36,874 nt of DNA. It comes from an uncultured beta proteobacterium (GTDB taxonomy: Bacteria > Pseudomonadota > Gammaproteobacteria > Burkholderiales > Burkholderiaceae_C). Where the stretch lies: the NCBI GenBank assembly GCA_903828235.1, contig CAIKLM010000004.1, positions 1 to 36,874 of the forward strand. The letters run 5' to 3'. The stretch's first letter is position 1, and every line of letters starts with the position of its first letter. Position numbers and translations under genes: made by a program. This document shows positions 8,268 through 15,025 of the stretch, in pieces. The notes under the pieces were generated by a model. The model was not told where the DNA came from. It did no database searches and worked only from the letters and a program-made list of their open reading frames with translations.

Positions 8268-9125
8268 GTGAGGGTGGCCGACCTGCGCCCGGGCTGGCGC
8301 ACCGACTTCACGCTGCACGCCGTGTCCGCCCAGGTGGACGAGCGCGATGACTGCATCGTCGTGCGCACGCCCGGCAACCCCGGGTTCTACTGGGGCAACT
8401 GCCTGCTGCTGGCCGAGCCCCCGCGCGACGACACGCTTGCCGCCTGGCTGGCGCGCTTCCAGGCCGAGATCGCCTCGCGGCAGCCGGCCTCGCGGCACGT
8501 GGCGCTGGGCGTCAACACGCCCTACGCCGGGGAGCAGCTGCCGGCCTGGCAGGCCGCGGGCTTCAAGCTGCACGTCAACGCCGTGATGCGCCTGCGGCCC
8601 GGCGGGCTGGCCGAGCCGCCGGCGCCGAAGGTGATGCCGGTGACGGTGCGGCCCATCGAGTGGCGCGGCCCGGGCGCCGAGATCGAGGCCGTCGTCGACC
8701 TGCAGTGCGCCGACACGCACGGCTTCGAGCCCCTCGGCTATCGCGCCTACCGGCGACGCATCTTCGAGCACTACGCCGTGCTGCACCAGCGGGGCCAGTG
8801 CGAGTGGTTCGGCGTCTGGGTGGGCGAGCCAGGGCAGGCGGTGCTGGCGGCCGACTGCGGGCTGCTGCGCGACCATGCCGGGCCCGGGGCCACCGGCCGC
8901 TTCCAGCGCGTGGCCACGCACCCTGCGTGGCGCCGCCGCGGCTTGTGCTCGGCGCTGGTGCACCACGTCAGCCGCCACGCGCTGCAGGCCTGGCAGGTGG
9001 ACGAGGTCGTCATGGTGGCCGACCCTGACGACGTGGCCATCGGCATCTACCGCGGCCTGGGATACGCCGAGTTCGAGCGCGAGTGGTGCCTGGAGCGCCG
9101 CGCCCCCGAAGACCGGGTCACATGA
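8268..9125 (+). CDS. GNAT family N-acetyltransferase
   Basis: This 285-residue protein has a C-terminal GNAT fold of about 140 residues. Motif A reads RVATHPAWRRRGLCSALVHH, the acetyl-CoA pyrophosphate loop, followed by a strand and the IGIYRGLGYAEFEREW terminus usual in GNATs. The N-terminal half (RPGWRTDFTLHAVSAQVDE, NPGFYWGNCLLLAEPP) looks like a degenerate second GNAT-like half without the acetyl-CoA motif, so it may be a tandem GNAT with one active site. The GTG start at 8268 is chosen because it is the first in-frame start after the preceding stop; GTG 8274 is an alternative. Its stop overlaps the start of the EamA gene (ATGA at 9122-9125), implying translational coupling. The substrate is unknown. 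Confidence 0.8.
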   Translation: MRVADLRPGWRTDFTLHAVSAQVDERDDCIVVRTPGNPGFYWGNCLLLAEPPRDDTLAAWLARFQAEIASRQPASRHVALGVNTPYAGEQLPAWQAAGFKLHVNAVMRLRPGGLAEPPAPKVMPVTVRPIEWRGPGAEIEAVVDLQCADTHGFEPLGYRAYRRRIFEHYAVLHQRGQCEWFGVWVGEPGQAVLAADCGLLRDHAGPGATGRFQRVATHPAWRRRGLCSALVHHVSRHALQAWQVDEVVMVADPDDVAIGIYRGLGYAEFEREWCLERRAPEDRVT

Positions 9126-10024
9126 CCGACCGCGCGGGCGCTTCGAGCGGCTGGCCCTGGGCCGGCCTGGCCATGGCCCTGGCCGGGGCCATCGCCTTCA
9201 GCGGCAAGGCCATCATCGTCAAGCTCGCCTACCGTCACGGCGTGGACGCGGTGACGCTGCTGATGTACCGCATGCTGTTCGCGATGCCGCTGTTCGTGGC
9301 CCTGGCCTGGTGGGCGGGCCGTGGCCGGCCGCCGCTGACGCGGGACGACCTGCGCGTGGTGGCGCTGCTGGGCTTCAGCGGCTACTACCTGGCGAGCTTC
9401 CTCGACTTCGCTGGGTTGCAGTACATCAGCGCCAGCCTGGAGCGGCTGATCCTGTACCTGAACCCGACGCTGGTGCTGGCCCTGGGCGCGCTGCTGTACG
9501 GCCGGCGCATCACCGGGCGCCAGGCGCTGGCGCTGGCCGTGAGCTACGCCGGCGTGCTGCTGGTCTTCGGCCACGAGCTGCGCTTCAGCGGGGCCGACAC
9601 CCTCCTGGGCGCGGCGCTGGTGTTCGGCAGCGCGCTGAGCTACGCCGTCTACCTGGCGCTCAGCTGCGAGCACGTGCGGCGCCTGGGCGCGCTGCGCCTG
9701 ACCGGCTGGGCCACCAGCGTGGCCTGCGTGCTGTGCATCGCGCAGTTCCTGCTGCTGCGGCCCCTGCAGGCGGCGGTGGTGGCGCCCGAGGTGCTGGCGC
9801 TGTCGCTGCTCAACGCGCTGCTGTGCACCTTCGCGCCCGTCATCCTGGTGATGATGGCCATCGAGCGCATCGGGGCCGCCCTGACCGCGCAGGCCGGCAT
9901 GATCGGCCCGCTGTCGACGCTGCTGCTCGGCGTGTGGCTGCTGGGCGAGCCCTTCAATCACTGGATCGCCGCCGGCACGGTGCTGGTGCTGGCGGGCGTG
10001 GCCCTGCTGGCGCGCGCGCGCTGA
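9122..10024 (+). CDS. DMT superfamily EamA-type transporter
   Basis: This 300-residue inner-membrane protein has ten hydrophobic segments made of two EamA repeats. Typical features are the early AFSGKAIIVKLAYRHGVDAVT segment with a Lys in helix 1, the SASLERLILYLNPTLVLAL stretch that ends repeat one, and its counterpart IGAALTAQAGMIGPLSTLLLG near the C terminus. Such proteins export or import amino acids, nucleosides or other metabolites, and the substrate cannot be predicted. The ATG overlaps the GNAT stop by 4 bp. Together with the gamma-glutamyltransferase and the acetyltransferase this could be a small unit that modifies and exports an amino-acid-like compound, but that is inference. Confidence 0.88.
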   Translation: MTDRAGASSGWPWAGLAMALAGAIAFSGKAIIVKLAYRHGVDAVTLLMYRMLFAMPLFVALAWWAGRGRPPLTRDDLRVVALLGFSGYYLASFLDFAGLQYISASLERLILYLNPTLVLALGALLYGRRITGRQALALAVSYAGVLLVFGHELRFSGADTLLGAALVFGSALSYAVYLALSCEHVRRLGALRLTGWATSVACVLCIAQFLLLRPLQAAVVAPEVLALSLLNALLCTFAPVILVMMAIERIGAALTAQAGMIGPLSTLLLGVWLLGEPFNHWIAAGTVLVLAGVALLARAR

Positions 10025-10037
10025 AGTTTTCAACCCT

Positions 10038-10045
10038 GGAGGAGA
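10038..10045 (+). promoter_or_regulatory. Strong ribosome binding site of the 10056 SDR gene
   Basis: GGAGGAGA lies 10 bases before ATG 10056 and 16 before the in-frame ATG 10062, which supports the first ATG. It is one of the few clear Shine-Dalgarno sequences in this part of the window. Confidence 0.6.
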
Positions 10046-10055
10046 GATTCCGCAG

Positions 10056-10844
10056 ATGGACATGGGCATCACGGGCTGCTGGGCGCTGGTGTGCGCCGCG
10101 AGCAAGGGCCTGGGCCGCGGCTGCGCCGAGGCGCTGGCGGCCGAGGGCGTCAACGTCGTCATCACCGCGCGCGGCGCCGAGGCGCTGGAGGCCACGGCCG
10201 CGCAGCTGCGCGAGCGCTTCCCGTCGGTGAGCGTGCGCACGGTGGCGGGCGACATCACCACGCCCGAAGGCCGGGCCGCGGCGCTGGCCGCGGCGCCCCG
10301 GGTGGACATCCTCGTCAACAACGCCGGCGGCCCGCCGCCGGGCGACTTCCGCGACTGGGACCGCGAGGCCTGGATGAAGGCCATCGACGCCAACATGCTC
10401 ACCCCCATCGAGCTGATCAAGGCCACGGTGGACGGCATGGCCGAGCGCGGCTTCGGGCGCATCGTCAACATCACCTCGGCGGCGGTGAAGGCGCCCATCG
10501 ACATCCTGGGGCTGAGCAACGGCGCGCGCAGCGGCCTGACGGGCTTCGTGGCCGGCCTGGCGCGGCAGCCGCGCATCGCCAGCCGCAACGTCACCCTCAA
10601 CGCGCTGCTGCCCGGCCCCTTCGAGACCGACCGCCTGCGCGCCACGATGGCCGGCGCCGCCGCCAAGGCCGGCAAGTCCATTGAGGCGGTGATGGACGAG
10701 CGGCGCGCGCTCAACCCCGCGCGCCGCTTCGGCACGCCGGCCGAGTTCGGCGCGGCCTGCGCCTTCCTGTGCAGCGTGCACGCCGGCTACATCACCGGCC
10801 AGAACATCCTGCTCGACGGCGGGGCGTACCCGGGGACATTCTGA
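10056..10844 (+). CDS. SDR family oxidoreductase, atypical, without the catalytic Tyr
   Basis: This 262-residue short-chain dehydrogenase/reductase fold has the nucleotide motif AASKGLGRG (standing where TGxxxGxG is expected), the NNAG motif (VNNAGGPPPGDF) and the C-terminal FLCSVHAGYITGQNILLDGG. At the place of the catalytic YxxxK the protein has SNGAR (Ser154 to Arg158), so the Tyr and Lys are replaced; the Ser of the tetrad is present in NITSAAVKAP. This matches a known divergent SDR group annotated as beta-ketoacyl reductase-like that lacks the catalytic tetrad, so an ordinary reductase activity should not be assumed. It follows the EamA gene by 31 bp and ends at the convergent, repeat-filled gap. 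Confidence 0.85.
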   Translation: MDMGITGCWALVCAASKGLGRGCAEALAAEGVNVVITARGAEALEATAAQLRERFPSVSVRTVAGDITTPEGRAAALAAAPRVDILVNNAGGPPPGDFRDWDREAWMKAIDANMLTPIELIKATVDGMAERGFGRIVNITSAAVKAPIDILGLSNGARSGLTGFVAGLARQPRIASRNVTLNALLPGPFETDRLRATMAGAAAKAGKSIEAVMDERRALNPARRFGTPAEFGAACAFLCSVHAGYITGQNILLDGGAYPGTF

Positions 10845-10910
10845 GCCGGGGTGGGTGTGTGACGGCTCCCGGCCCGATGTGGTCGGTCGGCGGTTGCTCG
10901 ACGGACCTCG

Positions 10911-11157
10911 CGGCAAAGGGCTGCGCGGGCGGGGGCTGCGGCGTGAATCGAAGCGGTCGGCCCTGCGGGCCGACTGCCCTGTGCTGCTCGTGTTCATGGC
11001 CCGCCGCAAAACTCGCTACGCGGCCTTCGGCCGCTGCGCTCGAGCAGTTGCGGCGAGTCAGTCCACGAAGCGCGCTGCGCGCGCGGCCATGAACCCTGCG
11101 CTGCTCGGCGCTTCGATCAACTCACGCCGCAGCCCCCGCCAGCACAGCCCTTTGCGG
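10911..11157 (+). repeat. Structured repeat, copy A (forward): 157-bp core between inverted arms
   Basis: The core spans 10954-11110. It is enclosed by imperfect inverted arms, 10911-10953 and 11111-11157, that share CGGGGGCTGCGGCGTGA and end in ATCGAAG/CTTCGAT; they differ by a few substitutions and a 4-base insertion. Inside the core are a hairpin GTCGGCCC-TGC-GGGCCGAC near the left end, a 10-bp pair GTTCATGGCC (10992-11001) with GGCCATGAAC (11085-11094), an 8-bp pair CGCCGCAA (11002-11009) with TTGCGGCG (11048-11055), a hairpin GCGGCC-TTC-GGCCGC, and a hairpin GCGCG-CTG-CGCGC near 11070-11082. A 14-bp near-identical direct repeat (10977-10990 and 11094-11107) brackets the paired part. The whole could fold as a multi-branched cruciform or RNA. 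Confidence 0.85.
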
Positions 11158-11202
11158 AGACGGGGTTGGCGCCCGACCCGAACCCCATGGTGGCGGATGA
11201 GC

Positions 11203-11429
11203 GGCAGGCGGTGCCCCTTGCAGGCGCTGTCATGGGGCGCCGAGCAGCGCAGGCTCGAGGGCGGCGCGCGCAGCGCGCTTCGTGGACTGACTCACGGCAA
11301 CTGCTCGAGCGCAGTGAGCGAAGCGAACGCAGCGAGTTTTGCCGTGCGCCCTCGAGGCGAGCAGCGCAGGGGAGTCGGCCTGCAGGGCCGACCGCCCCAT
11401 CCCAGCGCCGGCAAGGGGCACCGCCTGCC
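11203..11429 (-). repeat. Structured repeat, copy B (reverse): same core, different arms
   Basis: The reverse complement of 11238-11394 aligns without gaps to the 157-bp core of copy A. Its arms, 11203-11237 and 11395-11429, are inverted repeats of each other with 3 mismatches in 35 (both contain GGCAGGCGGTGCCCCTTGC when read inward) and are unrelated to the arms of copy A. The inner pairs of copy A are replaced by equally good but different pairs: CTCGAGGGCG (11254-11263) with CGCCCTCGAG (11347-11356), and CACGGCAA (11293-11300) with TTGCCGTG (11339-11346). The direct repeat is present as CGAGCAGCGCAGG at 11241-11253 and 11358-11370. Confidence 0.85.
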
Positions 11430-11499
11430 GCGACGCGCAGTCCATCGAGCACAAGCGAACCCAACAGCCGACCGACCGCAAATGGCCGTGTGCGACCCC

Positions 11500-12414
11500 T
11501 CAGCGCGCCGGCCACCGCACGCTGACCACGATGCCGCCGACGATCAGCAGGAAGGCCGCCGCGTGGTACGCCTGGGGGGCCTCGCCCAGCACCAGGGTCG
11601 ACAGCAGCGCCGCGAACAGCGGCGTCAGGTTGTTGAAGAACGCCGCCAGCGCCGGCCCGCCCTCGGCCACGCCCAGGCCCCAGCAGCGGTAGGCCAAGAT
11701 GCTCGCGCCCAGCGACACGTACACCAGCGCCGCGGCCACGCCCCAGCTCCAGCGGATCGGCGCGGCGCCCAGGGCCTGCTCGCCGGTCGTGAAGACCGAG
11801 GCCGCCAGCAGCCCGAACAGCGTCTGCACCAGCAAGAACCCGGCCCAGTCCCAGGGCGGGCGGTTCGGCCCCTGCATGTGGGCCGGAGGCCGCGCCAGCA
11901 GCCAGCTGTAGAAGGCCCAGCCGATGATCGCCACCAGGATGAACAGGTCGCCCGGCACGAAGCGCACCGACAGCAGCGTGTGCCAGGAGCCGCGGCCGAT
12001 GACCAGGGCCACCCCCGCCAGCCCCAGTGCCGCGCCGGCCAGCTGCCGCCGCGTCGGCCGCTCACCGTAGGCCAGCGCCCCCACGGCCAGCATCCACACC
12101 GGCAGGCTGGCGGACACCAGCGTCACGTTGATCGGGCTGGAGGTCACCAGCGCCAGGTACTGCAGCGAGTTGAAGGCGCCCACGCCGAGCAGGCCGACCA
12201 GGAACAGGTAGCCGGCCCGCTCGCGGATGGCGCGCCAGGGCCGCAGCGCGCGCCAGGCCAGCGGCAGCAGGATCAACGCGGTCAGCAGCCAGCGCAGCAG
12301 GTTCAGCGTCAGCGGCGGCACCTCGCCGGCCAGCAACCGGCCGACGACGGCGTTGCCGGCCCACAGCAGCGGTGGCAACGTCATCAGCAGCGCCAGGCGG
12401 GGCGTCAGCGTCAT
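11500..12414 (-). CDS. DMT superfamily EamA-type transporter
   Basis: This 304-residue inner-membrane protein has ten hydrophobic segments in two EamA repeats. The first opens with LLWAGNAVVGRLLAGEVPP and contains the ALVTSSPINVTLVSASLPVWM motif that ends repeat one. The second ends with AFFNNLTPLFAALLSTLVLGEAP, the matching position in repeat two. It most resembles the RhaT/EamA drug-metabolite exporters. It belongs to a different subgroup from the EamA protein at 9122. The start ATG (complement of 12412-12414) overlaps by 4 bp the stop of the upstream DUF2007 gene, so the two are translationally coupled. The substrate is unknown. Confidence 0.88.
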   Translation of the reverse strand: MTLTPRLALLMTLPPLLWAGNAVVGRLLAGEVPPLTLNLLRWLLTALILLPLAWRALRPWRAIRERAGYLFLVGLLGVGAFNSLQYLALVTSSPINVTLVSASLPVWMLAVGALAYGERPTRRQLAGAALGLAGVALVIGRGSWHTLLSVRFVPGDLFILVAIIGWAFYSWLLARPPAHMQGPNRPPWDWAGFLLVQTLFGLLAASVFTTGEQALGAAPIRWSWGVAAALVYVSLGASILAYRCWGLGVAEGGPALAAFFNNLTPLFAALLSTLVLGEAPQAYHAAAFLLIVGGIVVSVRWPAR

Positions 12415-12734
12415 GCGCGGTCGCCCGGCAGCGCCGGCATCGGCGTGCCGCAGTTCCAGCACAGCTCGAACGGGCCGTCGATGATCTCCTGGCAGCCGGG
12501 GCAGGCCCAGTGGCGGTGCGGCGCATGGCGAAGTTCGTCCAGCACCTGCAGGGCCCGGGCGTGCGAGCGGTCGTCGAGCACCCAGATCTCGGGCTGGCTC
12601 TGGTCGGGCGGGATCTCCCCGGCGATCGAGCAGGCGTTGGCGCGCATCACCTGGCAGTCGATGCCGGCGCTGCCGAGCATGTCGGTCCACAGCGTGGCCA
12701 GCGCAAGGTTGGGGGCGTGGGCGAGGCGCTTCAT
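12411..12734 (-). CDS. DUF2007 (putative signal-transducing) protein with C-terminal zinc ribbon
   Basis: This small cytoplasmic protein of 107 residues has two parts. The N-terminal 70 residues (MKRLAHAPNLALATLWTDML, GIDCQVMRANACSIAGEIP, PEIWVLDDRSHARALQVLDE) match the DUF2007 fold, a PII-like small domain. The C-terminal part is a zinc ribbon with CPGC and CWNC pairs (WACPGCQEIIDGPFELCWNC). Its role is not known; the fold suggests ligand binding. ATG 12734 is chosen because the domain begins there; an in-frame ATG at 12755 would add seven residues. It is the first gene of a two-gene unit with the EamA transporter and is divergent from the quinone oxidoreductase gene 122 bp away. Confidence 0.8.
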   Translation of the reverse strand: MKRLAHAPNLALATLWTDMLGSAGIDCQVMRANACSIAGEIPPDQSQPEIWVLDDRSHARALQVLDELRHAPHRHWACPGCQEIIDGPFELCWNCGTPMPALPGDRA

Positions 12735-12856
12735 CAGGCGACCCGATCGTGCCATGGGGCGGGATGGCCCGGCGCCGCCGTCGGGCGCGTGGCTTGGCGT
12801 ACCCTTCGGGCCCAAGATCGCACCACTGCAGATCCGACGCATCCGAGGAGACCCCC

Positions 12857-13840
12857 ATGCCCCGCGCCATCCAGATCACCGCCTTCGGCGGCCCCGAGCA
12901 GATGCAGCTCGTGGAGCTGCCCGTGGGCGAACCCGGTCCCGGCGAGATCCGCATCCGCCACCACGCCTGCGGCCTGAACTACATCGACGTCTACCAGCGC
13001 ACCGGCCTGTACGCCAACCCGCTGCCGCTGACGCTGGGCATGGAAGGCGCCGGCGTCGTCGAGGCCGTGGGGGAGGGCGTCACGCACCTGAAGCCGGGCG
13101 ACCGCGCGGCCTACGCCAGCAACCCGCCGGGCAGCTACAGCGAGGCGCGGGTGATGCCGGCCCGCTGCGTGGTGAAGCTGCCCGACACGATCGGCTTCGA
13201 CACCGCGGCCGGCATGATGCTCAAGGGCCTGACGGCGCAGTACCTGCTCAAGAAGACGCGGCCCGTGGAAGGCCTGGAGCCGGGTGACTTCGTGCTGTTC
13301 CACGCCGCAGCCGGTGGCGTGGGCCTCATCGCCTGCCAGTGGGCCCGGGCGCTGGGGCTGCAGCTCATCGGCACCGCGGGCAGCGCCGCCAAGTGCGAGC
13401 TGGCGCTGGCGCACGGGGCTGCGCACATGATCGACTACAGCCGCGAGGACTTCGTGGCGCGCGTGAAGGACATCACCGGCGGCCGCGGCGTGAAGGTGGT
13501 GTACGACTCGGTGGGCAAGGACACCTGGGAGGGCAGCCTGAACTGCCTGCGCCCCTTCGGCCTGATGGCCAGCTTCGGCAACGCCAGCGGCCCCGTGGCG
13601 CCGTTCGCGCCCGGCATCCTGGGTCCCAAGGGCTCACTCTACGTCACGCGGCAGACGCTGTTCACCCACATCGCCACGCGCGAGGCGACGCAGGCCATGG
13701 CCGACGACCTGTTCGCGGTGGTGGGCAGCGGGGCGGTCACGATCCGCATCGACCAGCGCTATCCTCTGGCCGAAGCCGGGCAGGCGCACCGCGACCTGGA
13801 GGCGCGCAAGACGACCGGCTCGACCGTACTGCTGCCCTGA
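12857..13840 (+). CDS. qor: Zinc-independent NADPH:quinone oxidoreductase (MDR family)
   Basis: This 327-residue medium-chain dehydrogenase/reductase of the quinone oxidoreductase type reduces quinones or similar electrophiles with NADPH in the cytoplasm. It shows the N-terminal GroES-like half (MPRAIQITAFGGPEQMQLVE, RHHACGLNYIDVYQRTGLY), the quinone-reductase motif around LGMEGAGVVEAVGEGV, and the nucleotide loop AAAGGVGLIACQWARALG near residue 155. The zinc ligands of alcohol dehydrogenases are absent, as expected. A GAGGAG ribosome site 6 bases upstream supports ATG 12857; the longer frame from 12749 overlaps the divergent gene's 5' region and is Arg-rich. It appears to be monocistronic, ending at a convergent hairpin. 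Confidence 0.9.
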   Translation: MPRAIQITAFGGPEQMQLVELPVGEPGPGEIRIRHHACGLNYIDVYQRTGLYANPLPLTLGMEGAGVVEAVGEGVTHLKPGDRAAYASNPPGSYSEARVMPARCVVKLPDTIGFDTAAGMMLKGLTAQYLLKKTRPVEGLEPGDFVLFHAAAGGVGLIACQWARALGLQLIGTAGSAAKCELALAHGAAHMIDYSREDFVARVKDITGGRGVKVVYDSVGKDTWEGSLNCLRPFGLMASFGNASGPVAPFAPGILGPKGSLYVTRQTLFTHIATREATQAMADDLFAVVGSGAVTIRIDQRYPLAEAGQAHRDLEARKTTGSTVLLP

Positions 13841-13851
13841 CCGCCCCGCGG

Positions 13852-13873
13852 CTCCCGCTGCAGGTCGCGGGAG
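13852..13873. terminator. Hairpin between convergent qor and parvulin genes
   Basis: CTCCCGC (13852-13858) pairs with GCGGGAG (13867-13873) around an 8-base loop in the 55-bp convergent gap. No T tract flanks it on either side, so it is only a possible bidirectional terminator. Confidence 0.3.
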
Positions 13874-13895
13874 TCGGGTGTTCGGGGGCAGGGGC

Positions 13896-14696
13896 TCAGT
13901 TGTCGAACTTGTAGTCGGTCTTGGCCCGCTTGCGCATCTCTTCCTGGAAGGCCTGCACCTGCAGCTGCTCCAGCCGCTGTTTGACCTGCTCCTTGACGTC
14001 GGCGAAAGCCGGGAAGGGAGCCTCGCGCGTGTCATCGAGCCTGATGATGTGCCAGCCGAACTGGCTGCGCACGGGCGCGTCGGTCATCTGCCCCTTCTGC
14101 AGCCGGACCATGGCCTGGCCGAACTCGGGCACGTAGCTGTCGGGCTTGGCGAAGTCCAGGTCGCCGCCGTTGGCGCCCGAGCCGGGATCCTTGCTGTGCT
14201 TCTTCGCCAGCTCCTCGAAGCTGGCGCCCCCCTTGATTTGCGCGATCAGGGCCTTGGCCTCGGCCTCTTGCTCCACCAGGATGTGGCGAGCGCGGTACTC
14301 GGTGCCCGTGGCCTGAGCCTTGAACTTGTCGTACTCGGCCTTGGCCGCGGCGTCGGTGATCGGGTTCTTGCGCTTGTGGTCCTCGAACAGCTCGCGGATC
14401 AGCAGGCTCTGCCGCGCCAGTTCCATCTGCGCCCGGAACTCGCGCGAGCCGCCGATGCCGCGCTTCTCGGCCTCCTGGGCGAAGATCTCGCGCAGCACGA
14501 GCTGGTCGCGGGCCTGCTTCTCCATCTCGGGCGTGACCGCCTGGCCGCTGCGCGTGGCCTGCAGCAGCAGCGTCTCCATGCGCGCCTTGGGCACCGGTTT
14601 GCCGTTGACGATGGCGATGTTCTGCGCGGCCGCCGGCAGGGCGGACAGGAGAGTGGCGAGCACGAGCGCGCCGGCGGCAATGGGTTTGAGCTGCAT
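13896..14696 (-). CDS. Secreted peptidylprolyl cis-trans isomerase, parvulin type
   Basis: This 266-residue periplasmic folding factor catalyses cis-trans isomerisation of prolyl bonds. Residues 1-24 form a signal peptide (AAGALVLATLLSALPAAAQ with an AxA site before NIAIVNGKPVP). A helical SurA/PrsA-like chaperone segment follows (about 25-130), then the parvulin domain (about 134-220) with YRARHILVEQEAEAKALI, FEELAKKHSKDPGSGANGGD and SQFGWHIIRLDD. The family-typical aromatic and His residues of the active site are present. A short basic tail ends the protein. It is the last gene of the msrB-bolA-ppi group, 60 bp from bolA. It resembles the PpiC/cell-binding-factor isomerases common in Burkholderiales. 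Confidence 0.92.
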   Translation of the reverse strand: MQLKPIAAGALVLATLLSALPAAAQNIAIVNGKPVPKARMETLLLQATRSGQAVTPEMEKQARDQLVLREIFAQEAEKRGIGGSREFRAQMELARQSLLIRELFEDHKRKNPITDAAAKAEYDKFKAQATGTEYRARHILVEQEAEAKALIAQIKGGASFEELAKKHSKDPGSGANGGDLDFAKPDSYVPEFGQAMVRLQKGQMTDAPVRSQFGWHIIRLDDTREAPFPAFADVKEQVKQRLEQLQVQAFQEEMRKRAKTDYKFDN

Positions 14697-14756
14697 GGGT
14701 GAGGGAGTTGCGACCGGTGGAAGGTGCCGCGTCGGACCGCGGCGGTGGCGCGAAGT

Positions 14757-15017
14757 TCAGTCGTCGCCGGCTGCCCTGGCGTCCAGCGCCAGCGCGTGAA
14801 TGCCCTGGCTGGCTAGGGGGCCAAGGGCATCATAAACGAGGCGGTGCCGCGCCACGCGCGACAGCCCGGCGAAGCGCGCGCTGCGGATGCGCACGCTGAA
14901 GTGCCGGCCCTCGCGGGCCCCGGCGTGGCCGGCGTGGAGGTGGCTGTCGTCCTGCACCTCCAGCCGCTCGGGGGTCAGGGCGGCCTGCAGGCGCGCGGCC
15001 AGTTCCTCGGCGGTCAT
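14757..15017 (-). CDS. bolA: BolA family protein
   Basis: This small cytoplasmic protein of 86 residues has the BolA fold. It begins MTAEELAARLQAALTPERLE and contains DDSHLHAGHAGAREGRHFSV, followed by the RVARHRLVYDALGPLASQGI helix with the conserved RHR...Y pattern and the final IHALALDARA strand. The His in the GxxHF-like segment is a usual Fe-S ligand when BolA pairs with a monothiol glutaredoxin. BolA proteins act in iron-sulfur handling and morphology control; which applies here cannot be seen. The start lies 8 bp after the msrB stop, indicating an operon, and the parvulin gene follows. Confidence 0.92.
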   Translation of the reverse strand: MTAEELAARLQAALTPERLEVQDDSHLHAGHAGAREGRHFSVRIRSARFAGLSRVARHRLVYDALGPLASQGIHALALDARAAGDD

Positions 15018-15025
15018 GGCCGTGC

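Larger units (their letters stand above)
10845..11499. other. 655-bp convergent intergenic region filled by two structured repeats
   Basis: The gap lies between the convergent SDR (+) and EamA (-) genes. It has no credible gene: open frames on both strands give Arg/Ala-rich peptides that mirror each other because the DNA is duplicated in inverted orientation. It holds repeat copy A (10911-11157), a 45-bp spacer, repeat copy B (11203-11429) and short flanks (10845-10910, 11430-11499) in which I see nothing. Confidence 0.8.

Noticed and set aside
10911..11429. The repeat pair as an insertion sequence or integron cassette array
   Set aside because: No transposase or integrase remains, no target-site duplication is visible at the outer borders, and neither arm type resembles known IS ends.
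10855..11481. Similar peptides on opposite strands in the repeat region (CARAVA-SQSTKRAARAA type)
   Set aside because: The likeness comes from the inverted DNA repeat. Differences follow stem pairing rather than codon position, and no ribosome site or plausible start precedes either frame.
12749..12856. Longer N terminus for the quinone oxidoreductase from ATG 12749
   Set aside because: The added residues are Arg-rich and non-conserved, and a good ribosome site sits right before ATG 12857.
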